A stretch of 64,000 nucleotides of DNA from Chitinophagaceae bacterium (GCA_019638625.1 JAHBTK010000005.1:186001-250000), one strand, 5' to 3'; shown: positions 46,601 through 54,773, numbered from the stretch's first letter. Made by a program: numbers and translations. The notes: generated by a model from the sequence alone, not told the origin.

Positions 46601-46800
46601 AAACGCTCCACTTCTTCGGCGCTCCTCCCGTTCCACTCGGTCACAATAATGATTTGAGTGTTGGTGACATCGGGGAAGGCTTCAATCGGGATCTTAATAA
46701 AGCTGAAAACACCTGCAATAACAATTATTCCTACCCAGAAAAAAGTGAAGAATTTGTTTTTGAGGGAAAAGGAGATGATATTTTTGATGAAAGCATTCAT
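43681..46800 (-). CDS. Heavy-metal RND efflux pump, CzcA/CusA type
   Basis: A 1039-residue inner-membrane proton/metal antiporter. It has the RND plan of 12 helices with two large periplasmic loops. The N-terminus (FSLKNKFFTFFWVGIIV, VTNTQIIIVTEWNG) and LGAIDFGIIIDGAVVMVEG (helix 4 with the proton-relay Asp/Glu) identify the heavy-metal efflux group; GYSMGWTGEFENQ is another marker of it. The metal (Cu/Ag versus Co/Zn/Cd) cannot be read with certainty. It ends a five-gene run (regulator, kinase, TolC, adaptor, pump). The adaptor stop is four bases upstream. Confidence 0.94.
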   Translation of the reverse strand: MNAFIKNIISFSLKNKFFTFFWVGIIVIAGVFSFIKIPIEAFPDVTNTQIIIVTEWNGRSAEEVERFVTTPVEIAMNSVQRKTNVRSITMFGLSVIKIIFEDDVEDFFARQQVNNQLRNVSLPDGVEPDVQPPYGPTGEIFRYVLKSEQRDTRDLLTIQNWTIDRELRRVPGVADVVAFGGQEKIYEISVDPVKLQQYDLTPLELYEAVSKSNLNVGGDVIEKNGQAYVVRGIGLLDSQRDIENTIVDIFNGNPLLVKDVALVHEASAPRVGQVGLNDNDDVVEGIIVMRKGENPGEVLARVKEKISELNTGILPGDVKMETFYDRDNLMDYCTRTVMHNLLEGIILVTVIVFVFMADWRTTVIVAVVIPLSLLFSFLMLKLKGMSANLLSLGAIDFGIIIDGAVVMVEGIFVALDHKAHKTGMERFNKLAKLGLIKTTGIQMGKAIFFSKLIIISALLPIFSFEKVEGKMFSPLAWTLGFALLGALIFTLTLVPVLCSLLLRKNVREKENLFTRFVNKSVAGGFNWTFAHKKLTLFIAGACFALTIFSTRWLGTEFLPQLNEGALWVEAKMPMSYSLPKTVEMVSVLRQELMKFPEVNGVLSQTGRSNDGTDPSGFYYVQMQVNLKPKEEWKRRISLDGLVEEMDKQLKNYQGINYNYSQPIIDNVAEAVAGMNASNAVKIYGDDLNKLDEYANQVITQIQNVPGIKDAGILRNIGQPEISILLDEEKMAIYGITKAETQAVIEMAIGGKTATQKYEGERRFDIRIRYDKDYRKNEEDILMLMIPTITGGRVPLKEIATIKQITGPAFIYRDNTKRFIGVKFSVRERDLGSTIAEAQRNVNQNIKLAHGYSMGWTGEFENQVRASERLSQVVPISLALIFVLLFIMFNNAKDAAYVLINVPFALIGGILALHITGINFGISAGVGFIALFGICVQNGVILISEFHKQAKELKSLHQAIINAVKIRTRPVVMTALMAAIGLLPAAVSTGIGSESQKPLAVVIIGGLVTATIFTLLVFPIVYHKALHLRETKRTEKLSKQ

Positions 46801-46804
46801 TTAA

Positions 46805-47884
46805 TCAGTCGTTAATGGCATCGTATATTAAAAGCCCGTTTTGAGAAATAACGTTTTCACCTTCGGCTAATCCTGATTGTATATACGTTGTTTCGCCAAG
46901 CTGACGATAGATAGTTACCTGCCGCGTTTCAATATTGTTCCGGTCTTTGAATATCATCACCCAGTATTTGTTCTTGTCGAAAATGACGGCGGAGGAAGGC
47001 ACGGCAATCATTTCTTTGTTCTCCGAATAACGAACGCTGACGGTGCAGTTCATATCTGGCTTGAGCTTAAAGTCGTGGTTGGCAATACGCACCCGGAATT
47101 TCATTGACTTGGTATTGGCGTCAATCACGTTGTAGATTTTATCTATTTTCCCTTTATAGGGGTTTTCGGGAAAGGCCAGTGTGTTTACGGTTACATCGTA
47201 ATTTTCTTTTACCTGCGAAATATTGCTCTCATTTACATAAGCAACCGCCCATATCTCATTGGTGTTGGCAATGGAAAACAAGGGTTCGTCTTCATCGGGC
47301 CGGAGCAGTTCATTCACGTTTATTTTTTTGGTAATTACAAAGCCGCTGATGGGTGCTGCTACAGGGAATACAGAGCCTTTTTTGAATTTATAGATGTTAT
47401 AGATTTCCTTTATCTTGGCAAGATTGGCTTTTGCCTTTTCCATCTCGGCTTCTGCTACCTTCACATCCTTTTCGGCATTTAATTTTCCTGCAAAAAGCTC
47501 CTGTTCTACCTGCAGTTTTTTTTCGGCTATGGCGACTTCGCTCAAAGCGTCCAAACGTTCCTGTTCATACCTGGCAACCTCACTGCTCTGGATCGTTGCC
47601 AATACCTGTCCCTGCTTTACATAGTCGCCAAGCCCTACTTTTATAGATGTGACAAGGCCTCCGACAACTGAAAAAACCTGCGCTGTTTTGTTATTATCGG
47701 CTTCCAGTTTACCAAACAGGCGTATTTCGTTCTTAACCTCTTCATTGGCCGCTTTGTAAAACCCGCATTTTGCCAGCATGGTATCACTCATGGAAAAAGC
47801 AGTGGCATTTTCCTCCATCTTTTTTTGCCTGCAGCCTGATAACAGTAATATCGAAACCGAAGCGGACAGTATGATATTTTTCAT
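46805..47884 (-). CDS. RND efflux periplasmic adaptor (membrane fusion protein)
   Basis: A protein of about 359 residues from ATG 47884, which opens a lipoprotein signal (MKNIILSASVSILLLSGC); ATG 47896 adds four residues. Adaptor parts: beta-barrel/lipoyl halves (GGLVTSIKVGLGDYVKQGQ; APISGFVITKKINVNE), a helical hairpin between them (about 110-170) and a C-terminal barrel (VRIANHDFKLKPDMNCTVSV). It bridges the inner-membrane pump and the TolC channel. The CzcA start is four bases after its stop, so they are cotranslated. Confidence 0.93.
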   Translation of the reverse strand: MKNIILSASVSILLLSGCRQKKMEENATAFSMSDTMLAKCGFYKAANEEVKNEIRLFGKLEADNNKTAQVFSVVGGLVTSIKVGLGDYVKQGQVLATIQSSEVARYEQERLDALSEVAIAEKKLQVEQELFAGKLNAEKDVKVAEAEMEKAKANLAKIKEIYNIYKFKKGSVFPVAAPISGFVITKKINVNELLRPDEDEPLFSIANTNEIWAVAYVNESNISQVKENYDVTVNTLAFPENPYKGKIDKIYNVIDANTKSMKFRVRIANHDFKLKPDMNCTVSVRYSENKEMIAVPSSAVIFDKNKYWVMIFKDRNNIETRQVTIYRQLGETTYIQSGLAEGENVISQNGLLIYDAIND

Positions 47885-47932
47885 TGTATAACTCATAACG
47901 TATCAATCATAGTAAAACCTTAAATCTTATCA

Positions 47933-49183
47933 CTAATAAATGTCCTTCCCGGTCAGCAGATTTAATTGCTCTGCAGAAATAACCAACTGTGTTTTGATGC
48001 GTGTCAGTTCGTTCAGCGTTTCGTTATACGCTTCAAAAAAGTCGATAAACTCCACGATGCTTACATTGCGTTTCTGGAAATTGTCGGTCATACCCTTTAC
48101 CGTGATCTCAAAATCTTCATTGTAAAGAGCGATCGCTTTCTGATATTCTGAAACGGTTTGCATATAGAGCGCATAGGCGTTCTGAATATCGCTCATCATT
48201 TCAGCCTGTATTGCCTGCAGGCCGTAGTCGGCTTCCCTGATCCTGAACTGAGAGGCCCTGATATTGCCCTGGTTCCTGTTCCAAAGCGGAAGCGGGATAG
48301 AAAAGCCGGCATTAACCTGGTTATTGAATGCCCCGCTCCGCTGGTCGTAGGCGGTAAATAAGCTGATATCGGGCACCGCCAGGCGTTTTTGGAATTCCAG
48401 GTATTGCCCGGCGAGTATTTTATTGGTCAGTCCGATCTGCAATTCGGGCCGGCTTTGCATTGCCTCCGCCTTTATCTCCTCCATTGATTTCAGTTGAACA
48501 TATTTCTCAATATCCGTTTCGGTAAACTGAAATTGTATAGCGGCTGACGTTTGCAAAAGCGTTTGCAGGGAGCTTTGTGTTTCAAAATATTCTTTGAGCA
48601 ATGCGGCACGTTCGTTATTCAGCTTTAAGTAGGCGCCTTTCAGGCGTACCACATCTTTAAGCGGTACATTACCTTTTGTCGCCTGCGTTTCATAGGCGGA
48701 AAGCAGGGTGTTGAGCAGATCCAACTGATTGTTATACCGTTGTAATAAAACCTGCTGCTGACCAATGGCAAACAGATCGCTGTGGAGGCGGAATTTTAAC
48801 TGTCGTAGTAACTGCTGAAACTCAAGTTCGGCGATTTTGGCATTGGATTTTGCTATTTCAATTTCTGACTTTCGCTTTCCACCCAGCAGGATGAGTTGCT
48901 CCAACTGGAATGCTTTTTGCCCTGTTTGCCCGATGTGCAGGGCTTTTTGGTTTTCGGGGTCATATACATTTATATCTGCCGTGAAAACCGGATTGGGGTA
49001 GGCTTTTGCCTGGATGATCTGCGCTTTTTGCGCTTCAATGTTCATTGAAGAAGCCAGCAGGCTGGCATTATTTGTCAGGAACAGGCTGTCAGCCTGTCGA
49101 ATGTTTATATTAAGCGTGTCCTGCGCCGCTGCAGAACAGGAAATAAAGGATAAGATACCATAACAGACCGTTCTGAAATTCAT
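47933..49183 (-). CDS. TolC-family outer-membrane efflux channel
   Basis: A protein of 416 residues from ATG 49183, with signal peptide (MNFRTVCYGILSFISCSAAAQ). The long coiled helices of the TolC fold appear twice (ASSMNIEAQKAQIIQAKAYP; the second repeat from about residue 235), with the outer-membrane strand residues ending AGFSIPLPLWNRNQG. It works with the adaptor and the CzcA-type pump next to it. It begins the efflux operon after a gap that follows the kinase gene. Confidence 0.92.
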   Translation of the reverse strand: MNFRTVCYGILSFISCSAAAQDTLNINIRQADSLFLTNNASLLASSMNIEAQKAQIIQAKAYPNPVFTADINVYDPENQKALHIGQTGQKAFQLEQLILLGGKRKSEIEIAKSNAKIAELEFQQLLRQLKFRLHSDLFAIGQQQVLLQRYNNQLDLLNTLLSAYETQATKGNVPLKDVVRLKGAYLKLNNERAALLKEYFETQSSLQTLLQTSAAIQFQFTETDIEKYVQLKSMEEIKAEAMQSRPELQIGLTNKILAGQYLEFQKRLAVPDISLFTAYDQRSGAFNNQVNAGFSIPLPLWNRNQGNIRASQFRIREADYGLQAIQAEMMSDIQNAYALYMQTVSEYQKAIALYNEDFEITVKGMTDNFQKRNVSIVEFIDFFEAYNETLNELTRIKTQLVISAEQLNLLTGKDIY

Positions 49184-49324
49184 TAAACCAGCTTCTTTAC
49201 GAGGCACAAAGGTTTTCAGAAAGGCCTTAAAAAAGGCTTAAACCGGATAAATTTTTGCTTAAAGGGAACGAAGGCCCGGAATCGGGCATTGAACGGCTGC
49301 CACCATCTTCCAGCCCGGAAATGA

Positions 49325-50686
49325 TCAAAACGGAAGCCTTACAATAAAGGTATTGGACTCTTTATTTTCGGAATGATACGAAATTGTTCCGCCGTGCAGG
49401 CTGATGATCCTGTGTACCAGTACCAGTCCGAGGCCAAAGCCCCGTTTGCCCTGGCTGTTCTCCCCCCTGAAAAAGTGTTGAAAAAGGTACTGGGTTTCGT
49501 TTTCGGAGATCGGGTTCCCGTTGTTCTCAAATATAATTTCGCCAGGCCGACTACCGGCCGCGATCGTAATACCGGCTTTGTTATCATTGCTGTATAAAAT
49601 GCAGTTCTGCATCAGGTTCATCAATGCAGACTTTATCAAACGGGCATTTGCCGTAACGGTGAGCTGGTCTTCATCCTTTGTCTGGGCGCCGTATGTTATT
49701 ACGAACTGAAAGTCCGGATAAATGTTTTTCAGTTCTTCGGCTACATCAAATATCAGTTCGTCTATACGGAATTTATCCTGCTTTAAGACATTCCCTGTTT
49801 CCGTCCTGGCTATCTCGAGCAGGGCATTGATGATCTCACTCAAATTCCTGGTATCCTCTTTCTGGTATTTGATGAGGGTCTTAATTTTCCCGGGATCCGT
49901 TTCACGCTCAATTTTTTCAAAGTTGGAAACCAGGATGCTGATGGGTGTTTTCAGTTCATGTGAAATGTGGTGAACCGCGTGTTTCTGAAAAGCAAAGGCT
50001 TCATTCATCCGTTTCATCAGCTTATTGAACTGAAGGGCCAACAGTGTGACTTCGTCTTTGGAGCCTGATACTTCAATGGGCTTGTAATCCTCTTCAAAAT
50101 TGTATGCGATCACCTTTTTGGTAACGGTAGAAAGCGGGGCTGTAATTTTTTTTGAAAGGTAGAACGAAATTATAATTACAATGATTGAAATGCTGATAAA
50201 GGATGCTGCCAGGATATATTCAAGATACCTGAGTTTGGCATAACCAAATGTATCGTAGGCTTTGCTTATACCGTAAAAAGTTTTTCCGTTGGATTCCACA
50301 TAAGTACCAATCACATCATACAGTCCGTCTTTGGTCTCGACCCATTTGTTTTCAGGCGTCAACCGGGATAAGATTTCCAGGGAAAAATGAACGGGTATGT
50401 CGTCCAGGCTGGAATAGATCAATTCTTTACTGCTGTTGAAGAGCAGGAGTTTTTCATCATACAGATCATGAACGGTGAGCAGGTCTATATTCTCCACCAG
50501 TTTGTTGTCCGTTTCCCTTATTTGCGACAAAAAATTCAGCGTGGTTATAATTTTCTTTTTTTGCCGCATCTGGAACTCTTCCTCCCTGTTTTCGTAATAT
50601 AAAAAGTATATCAGCGCAAATGTTATTCCGCAGATAACAAGTGTAGCTAGTGAAAAATAAACTATTATTTTATTCCTGATATTCAC
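49325..50686 (-). CDS. Sensor histidine kinase, probably metal-responsive
   Basis: A 453-residue kinase starting with GTG. Two membrane helices (about 8-30 and 154-176) enclose a periplasmic sensor loop of about 120 residues, then a HAMP segment, the phosphorylated His in HHISHELKTPISILV, and an ATPase domain with N box (LMNLMQNCILYSND) and GFGLGLVLVHRI. It partners with the response regulator upstream. Being next to an RND metal pump, it is probably a CusS-like metal sensor, but the loop has no obvious His/Cys/Met metal cluster, so this is inference. Confidence 0.93.
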   Translation of the reverse strand: MNIRNKIIVYFSLATLVICGITFALIYFLYYENREEEFQMRQKKKIITTLNFLSQIRETDNKLVENIDLLTVHDLYDEKLLLFNSSKELIYSSLDDIPVHFSLEILSRLTPENKWVETKDGLYDVIGTYVESNGKTFYGISKAYDTFGYAKLRYLEYILAASFISISIIVIIISFYLSKKITAPLSTVTKKVIAYNFEEDYKPIEVSGSKDEVTLLALQFNKLMKRMNEAFAFQKHAVHHISHELKTPISILVSNFEKIERETDPGKIKTLIKYQKEDTRNLSEIINALLEIARTETGNVLKQDKFRIDELIFDVAEELKNIYPDFQFVITYGAQTKDEDQLTVTANARLIKSALMNLMQNCILYSNDNKAGITIAAGSRPGEIIFENNGNPISENETQYLFQHFFRGENSQGKRGFGLGLVLVHRIISLHGGTISYHSENKESNTFIVRLPF

Positions 50687-50770
50687 GTCGGGAGATGTAA
50701 GTTATAGGGTATGAGCTTTTATTTTGGAGTGATCATGGTGCTTTGATCATTTTTGAAAACAGCCCCTGCA

Positions 50771-51442
50771 TCATTCAAAATAATACCCGTAACCCACTTT
50801 GGTTTTGATATTTTGTTTGCCAAAGGGCTTATCAATTTTATTACGCAGGAAGTTAATATATACTTCAATGGTGTTCGTATTGGCTTCCAGGACATTGCCC
50901 CATATTTCCTTTATCAGGTCTTTTTTGGGGACCAGCTCTCCTTTTTTTTCTATCAGTTTTACCAACACCTGGTATTCTCTTGGCGTCAGTGAAATAGCCT
51001 GCCCCTGGCGGGTGACATTTTTCGTTTTGCTATCAATAACGATATCGTCTGCTATAATGCTGGGGTTTTGATTACCGGCCGTGTTTGCTCTTTTTATGAG
51101 CGCATTGATCCGCAGCAGCAGTTCCCGTATATAAAAAGGCTTGGTCAGGTAATCGTCTGCCCCGCAATTGAACCCCTGCACCTTGTCGTTCAATTCTCCG
51201 AAAGCGGTGAGCATAATTACCGGGGTGATCGTGTTATATTGGCGAAAGTCCTTACACAGATCAAAGCCGTTCCTGCCGGGCAGGTTGACGTCCATTACCA
51301 CGCAATCAAAGCTGGTTCGTTGCAGTGTCCGCTCCGCCAGTAGTCCATCGTACAGTGAGGTAACATTCATCGCTTCCGCCTGTAATGCTTCACTGATATT
51401 CTGATTTAATGTTTTGTCGTCTTCAATTATCAAAATATTCAT
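50771..51442 (-). CDS. OmpR/PhoB-family response regulator
   Basis: A 223-residue regulator. The receiver has acidic pocket EDD (7-9), phospho-Asp51 in DVNLPGRNG, and the Lys in DYLTKPFYIRELL. The OmpR-type winged helix is at about 130-223 (LTPREYQVLVKLIEKKGE; VYINFLRNKIDKP). It is first of the two-component pair, 84 bases before the kinase, and is likely to control the downstream efflux genes. TAGATTTG just upstream matches a -7 box but would give a leaderless message, so it is not scored as a promoter. Confidence 0.94.
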   Translation of the reverse strand: MNILIIEDDKTLNQNISEALQAEAMNVTSLYDGLLAERTLQRTSFDCVVMDVNLPGRNGFDLCKDFRQYNTITPVIMLTAFGELNDKVQGFNCGADDYLTKPFYIRELLLRINALIKRANTAGNQNPSIIADDIVIDSKTKNVTRQGQAISLTPREYQVLVKLIEKKGELVPKKDLIKEIWGNVLEANTNTIEVYINFLRNKIDKPFGKQNIKTKVGYGYYFE

Positions 51443-51498
51443 AACCCAAATCTACGACTTCATCCTGTCAATTGTTCCGGCAGTTTCTTTCTCAAAAA

Positions 51499-51525
51499 AA
51501 GCGACACGATGGTTGCGTATCGCTT
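51499..51525 (-). terminator. Terminator-like hairpin beside the tRNA-Lys fragment
   Basis: AAGCGA (51499-51504) pairs with TCGCTT (51520-51525), extended by ACG/CGT after one mismatch. On the minus strand it is followed by a run of seven Ts. It lies 12 bases beyond the 3' end of the tRNA fragment, as a terminator also does behind the intact tRNA-Lys at 62098. Confidence 0.6.
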
Positions 51526-51537
51526 CAAATCACTTGA

Positions 51538-51580
51538 TGACCCCGGAGAGACCCCAACTCTGGGGCCGCTGATTAAGAGC
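51538..51580 (-). pseudogene. Decayed 3' fragment of tRNA-Lys, probable attachment site
   Basis: Aligned without gaps to 62098-62140, the 3' half of the intact tRNA-Lys(CUU), about 37 of 43 bases match. It runs from the anticodon loop (GATTAAGAG on the plus strand) through the T arm to the discriminator base. The T-loop TTCGA is mutated, and the 5' half of a tRNA is missing, so it cannot be a working tRNA. Such a copy of a tRNA 3' end at a distance and in the same orientation is the usual scar of an element that integrated into the tRNA. Confidence 0.72.
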
Positions 51581-51597
51581 TGAACCGGCTATTCGTA

Positions 51598-52044
51598 TTA
51601 TTGCTTTTTCCGCATAAACTCAAAAGCCCCTGTACGCAGGTTGATACCATATTCCAGGTATGCTTTCATAGAAGCAAGAAAGTTTGCCCAGCCTTCGCTA
51701 TTACCACCGTACCATTTCAGGCCGGCTTCATTCACCTCTTTTTCTCCTTCGGAAAGCCGCACTACTACGGATTTATCAGCCTGCTCTTCCAGATCAATTT
51801 CAACGGTTGTGTCGTTGTCCCACACAAAAGAGACAGAACGGTTGTGTACCAACTTTATATTATTTACCGGGCATCCGTAATCCGGGAATTCCGGCCATTT
51901 CCAGATAATCTCTTTACCTTCTTCAAGCCGCCCCGTACTTTCAGCAATAAAGTACTGCGTCATCTTTTCCGGATTTACGATCCCTTCAAAAACTGTTTCC
52001 ACCGGCTTTTGAATTTGTATGGCTGCCTTTATGATCAGTTTCAT
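51598..52044 (-). CDS. SRPBCC/AHSA1-like protein
   Basis: A 148-residue START/SRPBCC fold protein: IKAAIQIQKPVETVFEGIVNP at the start, EEGKEIIWKWPEFPD, and GWANFLASMKAYLEYGIN at the C-terminal helix, the pattern of Aha1-C-terminal-like (AHSA1) proteins. These bind hydrophobic ligands; the ligand is unknown. It ends 18 bases from the tRNA fragment and lies 11 bases after the DUF1801 gene, so the two are cotranscribed. Confidence 0.87.
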   Translation of the reverse strand: MKLIIKAAIQIQKPVETVFEGIVNPEKMTQYFIAESTGRLEEGKEIIWKWPEFPDYGCPVNNIKLVHNRSVSFVWDNDTTVEIDLEEQADKSVVVRLSEGEKEVNEAGLKWYGGNSEGWANFLASMKAYLEYGINLRTGAFEFMRKKQ

Positions 52045-52055
52045 AACCCGTTGTT

Positions 52056-52484
52056 TTAAGTTCTTCCGTATTTTGATTGCAGAAAGTCAATGGTCGATCT
52101 CATCATCTTTTTGAGTGTCTCCTGGTTGATATCCGAAAGTTTTTTGACATAAATACAGGCTTTTCCCATTTTAAATTTTCCCAATTCTTTCAATAACTCA
52201 TCCTGCCCTGGACAGCCTGAATATATATACAGGGAAATAGCTGATTTTCTCGGTGAGAACCCGACCAGCAGCCAATCGCCTTCCTGGCGGCTTCTGTCGG
52301 ATTTGTAATGATAGCTTCCAAAACCGATGATACTGGGGCCCCACATTTTGGGTGGATACCCCGTGAAATCCTGCATTAATTTGAGCAGCTCAAAGCTGTC
52401 TTTTTTCTTCTGTTCGGTGTCCGCAAACGTGTTGATAAATTCATCGACATCCGCACTGGTTTGTTTGGTTTTTATTTCTGCCAT
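52056..52484 (-). CDS. DUF1801-domain protein
   Basis: A 142-residue protein (ATG at 52484; a TTG three codons upstream is unlikely). It has the DUF1801 pattern: VDEFINTFADTEQKKKDSFELLKLM, given in two parts here, then GPSIIGFGSYHYKSDRSR and VGFSPRKSAISLYIY, ending in LSDINQETLKKMMRST. It is a YdhG-like fold of unknown function. It precedes the SRPBCC gene on the same strand. Confidence 0.87.
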   Translation of the reverse strand: MAEIKTKQTSADVDEFINTFADTEQKKKDSFELLKLMQDFTGYPPKMWGPSIIGFGSYHYKSDRSRQEGDWLLVGFSPRKSAISLYIYSGCPGQDELLKELGKFKMGKACIYVKKLSDINQETLKKMMRSTIDFLQSKYGRT

Positions 52485-52628
52485 TGGTGTCAATTTAATT
52501 GTTTACCTAATTTTTTAAATTCCTGAAGACCTTTAAGGCAAACCGAAAATGGGAATGGTTGCTGCTATTCCACTTTCAGGATTTTCCTTATCAAAGTTAG
52601 TTTTCTGTGACCGGTCTTTCAATAGGGT

Positions 52629-52985
52629 TTACAGGTTCTGCCCGAAAGTCAGCAGGTTGTTATCCGGATCAACCAGGGAAAACTCCTTTTGCCCCCAGGG
52701 TTTTGCCTGCAATGGGCCGTTGGGGTGTATACTTACTTTATTGTCCAGCAATGACTGGTAGAAACCCTCAATATCGTTCGTCCGGATATAAACCTGCCCG
52801 TAATTTTCTTTAGGGTCAAGTTGTTTGAATTCAAAAAAATGGATCCGGATACTGTCTTTTTCGAGCATCAGGTAACCGTCATAATCAGCATTGCCAAACT
52901 CCTTAAAACCTAATTTATTCAGGTAAAAATCCCTTGTCACTGATTTATCTTGCATCGGCAATTTGGGATGTATGTCCGTCAGCAT
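52629..52985 (-). CDS. VOC-family (glyoxalase/bleomycin-resistance-like) protein
   Basis: A 118-residue protein of the vicinal oxygen chelate fold: HPKLPMQDKSVTRDFYLNKLG, FGNADYDGYLMLEKDS, then IRTNDIEGFYQSLLDN and FSLVDPDNNLLTFGQ. The length and the GQKEFSLVDPDNN block match small bleomycin-resistance-like proteins that bind or modify small molecules. It forms a gene cluster with the DUF1801 and SRPBCC genes, all on the minus strand. The substrate is unknown. Confidence 0.87.
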   Translation of the reverse strand: MLTDIHPKLPMQDKSVTRDFYLNKLGFKEFGNADYDGYLMLEKDSIRIHFFEFKQLDPKENYGQVYIRTNDIEGFYQSLLDNKVSIHPNGPLQAKPWGQKEFSLVDPDNNLLTFGQNL

Positions 52986-53114
52986 AAGTTTTCTTTAAAA
53001 ATAGTTCAATTTTGCCTGTTCCTAAGGCGCAAAAATCGTTCCTCGCTTGAACTCTTTTTACTATACCTACACAAGTTCATTTACTAAAAACCAGCATTCG
53101 ATGCCACACCTTCA

Positions 53115-54284
53115 TCAGTACATCAACCCGAAATGCCAAAGTGGAATGGTATTCATATGACCGATTTCAATATCATCTTTAAGGACAAAAGCATTCCTGA
53201 CTTCCTGAATTTGTTTTTGGGTTTTATTCTTTCCGCCAATTTCAAAAGTTAAATCATCAATCTGAAAATCGGCAATTGGTGATGCGACTACTTCGTGGAA
53301 AATTCGTGCCTGATTAAGGAAAAACGTCTCTCTTACATTGCCTTTATTTGCATTGCCCCCGGCCAGACTGTATATAAGATTCGTATTATCCAGATAGATC
53401 TTGTTCACTTTTCCTAAGCCCCTGATTCCTTCCGTAGCATTCCTAAGTTGAGCAATCATTCCCGCTTCTTCGATATATAAGCAATAGTCAGCAACATTAT
53501 TCCGGCTGACGGAAAGCATTTCAGCTATTTTTGTAAAATTAGGTTTGAATGGAACACTCCCGGCAATAATGGCGAGCAAGTGCTTTAGTTTTCGTCCCGT
53601 AGCGGCGTTTAATCCTGCAAACATGGGTATATCGGTTTCTAAGGTCTGATTGATTACCTGTTGCAGCCGGAGGTTAAAATCCTCTTCCACAGCAAAAGGA
53701 TAGTAACCCGTTCGCAGATACTGAGCAAATAGAGGTAATGGATGCGACAACCCGGATATTTCTACTCTATGTTGCAGAATCTCTTCAAGGGAATATGTCC
53801 TGGTCGTAATGTGATGAAAGAGCTGAAGGTACTCGCGGAAAGAAAGACCCTGCATATGGTACATGACCGCTCTGCGACTCAAATCGGAAACGCCTTTTTT
53901 GATGTCCAGGATGGAAGATCCCGTAAACACCACGTTCAGGTTCGGATGGTAATCGTAGATTAACTTCAGTTCTTTTGCCCAATCCAAATATTTATGGATT
54001 TCATCAACGAATAAAAACCTCCCTCCTTGTTTGACAAAGCGATCTGCCAGATCAACCAGCCGATTGCCCGCAAAATAGAAGTCTTCTGCCGTTACATAAA
54101 GTGTATTTGAAGTATCATGATGCTGCCTGATATGCTGTAGTATCAATGTGGTTTTGCCTACTCCACGAGGGCCGGTAAGCCCGATCATCTTGCTCTTCCA
54201 GCTGATCTTTTGATGGATATACCGAATAAAACTTGTGTTGGTTTCCTTCAATAATTTATGAAAATGTTCGAATAACTGCTCCAT
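53115..54284 (-). CDS. AAA (AAA_14) ATPase with DUF4143 domain
   Basis: A 389-residue ATPase. The N-terminal AAA_14 domain has Walker A (LTGPRGVGKTTLI, about 35-47), Walker B with a DEIHK motif (FLFVDEIHKYLDWAKEL, about 90) and a sensor in VVFTGSSILDI. The C-terminal DUF4143 part (about 230-389) includes winged-helix-like ADYCLYIEEAGMIAQL and FEIGGKNKTQKQI. These ATPases are widespread in Bacteroidota and archaea, and their role is not established; toxin-antitoxin-like and mobile-element links have been suggested. Two near-palindromes lie just upstream (54319-54365). Confidence 0.9.
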   Translation of the reverse strand: MEQLFEHFHKLLKETNTSFIRYIHQKISWKSKMIGLTGPRGVGKTTLILQHIRQHHDTSNTLYVTAEDFYFAGNRLVDLADRFVKQGGRFLFVDEIHKYLDWAKELKLIYDYHPNLNVVFTGSSILDIKKGVSDLSRRAVMYHMQGLSFREYLQLFHHITTRTYSLEEILQHRVEISGLSHPLPLFAQYLRTGYYPFAVEEDFNLRLQQVINQTLETDIPMFAGLNAATGRKLKHLLAIIAGSVPFKPNFTKIAEMLSVSRNNVADYCLYIEEAGMIAQLRNATEGIRGLGKVNKIYLDNTNLIYSLAGGNANKGNVRETFFLNQARIFHEVVASPIADFQIDDLTFEIGGKNKTQKQIQEVRNAFVLKDDIEIGHMNTIPLWHFGLMY

Positions 54285-54318
54285 TATAGCATCTTCTTGT
54301 ATATAAAACTAGTAAAAC

Positions 54319-54365
54319 GCACTTATATTGTGCAAAAATAACAAAAAAAAGCACTTATGTAGTGC
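54319..54365 (-). promoter_or_regulatory. Paired near-palindromes upstream of the AAA/DUF4143 gene
   Basis: GCACTTATATTGTGC (54319-54333) and GCACTTATGTAGTGC (54351-54365) are 15-base imperfect palindromes of the form GCACTTAtnTnGTGC, 32 bases apart (three helical turns) and 35 bases before the ATG. The arrangement suggests a dimeric repressor binding cooperatively, possibly the gene product itself. Confidence 0.5.
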
Positions 54366-54385
54366 GTTTTTAGGAAATTAAACGT

Positions 54386-54413
54386 AAAAAGCTCAATCAA
54401 AAGATTGAGCTTT
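54386..54413. terminator. Terminator-like hairpin (either strand)
   Basis: AAAAAGCTCAATC (54386-54398) pairs with GATTGAGCTTT around an AAAA loop. Runs of A and T flank it, so it can end transcripts of the operon at 54774-61476, or of a lost tRNA beside it. Confidence 0.7.
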
Positions 54414-54415
54414 CA

Positions 54416-54447
54416 GTGACCCCCTGGTACAGAACTCGAACTCTTTT
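54416..54447 (-). pseudogene. Possible second tRNA 3'-end remnant
   Basis: GTGACCCC then ACTCGAACTCT resembles the 3' end of the tRNA-Lys at 62097-62123, but with a 4-base longer spacer and no further match. It sits next to a terminator hairpin, as the real tRNA does. It may be an older attachment scar or a chance likeness. An open frame runs through it in the opposite direction, which weakens the case. Confidence 0.3.
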
Positions 54448-54704
54448 TTGGAAGATTTAAGGCGGCTAAACCAACTGAAGAATAGTGATATTCAGAATGA
54501 TATAGTTACTCCGAAAAATGAGAAATTAGCAAAAAAACAGCTTCCTACAACAGGAAAAACAGAAAAATTAACATTTAAAAGATGATGTTATTATCGAACT
54601 TGTTAAAGGTAATAGGGCACCCGCCCCAGACCAAACGATTATCAATAGAATGCGGTGCTGACATAAAAACTTAAATGCCCCATCTACATTAATCCTGTTT
54701 CAAT

Positions 54705-54766
54705 GACACGTTTGGCACGCATATGGCACATTTGTGACACGTTTGGCACGTATACGGCACGTTTAA
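54705..54766. repeat. Two 31-bp tandem repeats with a ~10-bp sub-period
   Basis: The units at 54705-54735 and 54736-54766 both start GACACGTTTGGCACG and continue (T/C)ATA(T/C)GGCAC(A/G)TTT. Within each, GACACGTTTG, GCACGYATAYG and GCACRTTT follow each other every 10-11 bases, about one helical turn. They lie just after the stop codon of the AlbA_2 gene, where the frame stays open for 28 more codons. Confidence 0.65.
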
Positions 54767-54773
54767 GCTCTTT

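Noticed and set aside
51447..51454. TAGATTTG -7 box before the response regulator
   Set aside because: It would place the transcription start on the ATG, and no -33 TTTG lies at the right distance.
54411..54590. Plus-strand open frame through the possible tRNA remnant
   Set aside because: No start codon and no recognisable family; kept only as a reason for caution about the remnant.
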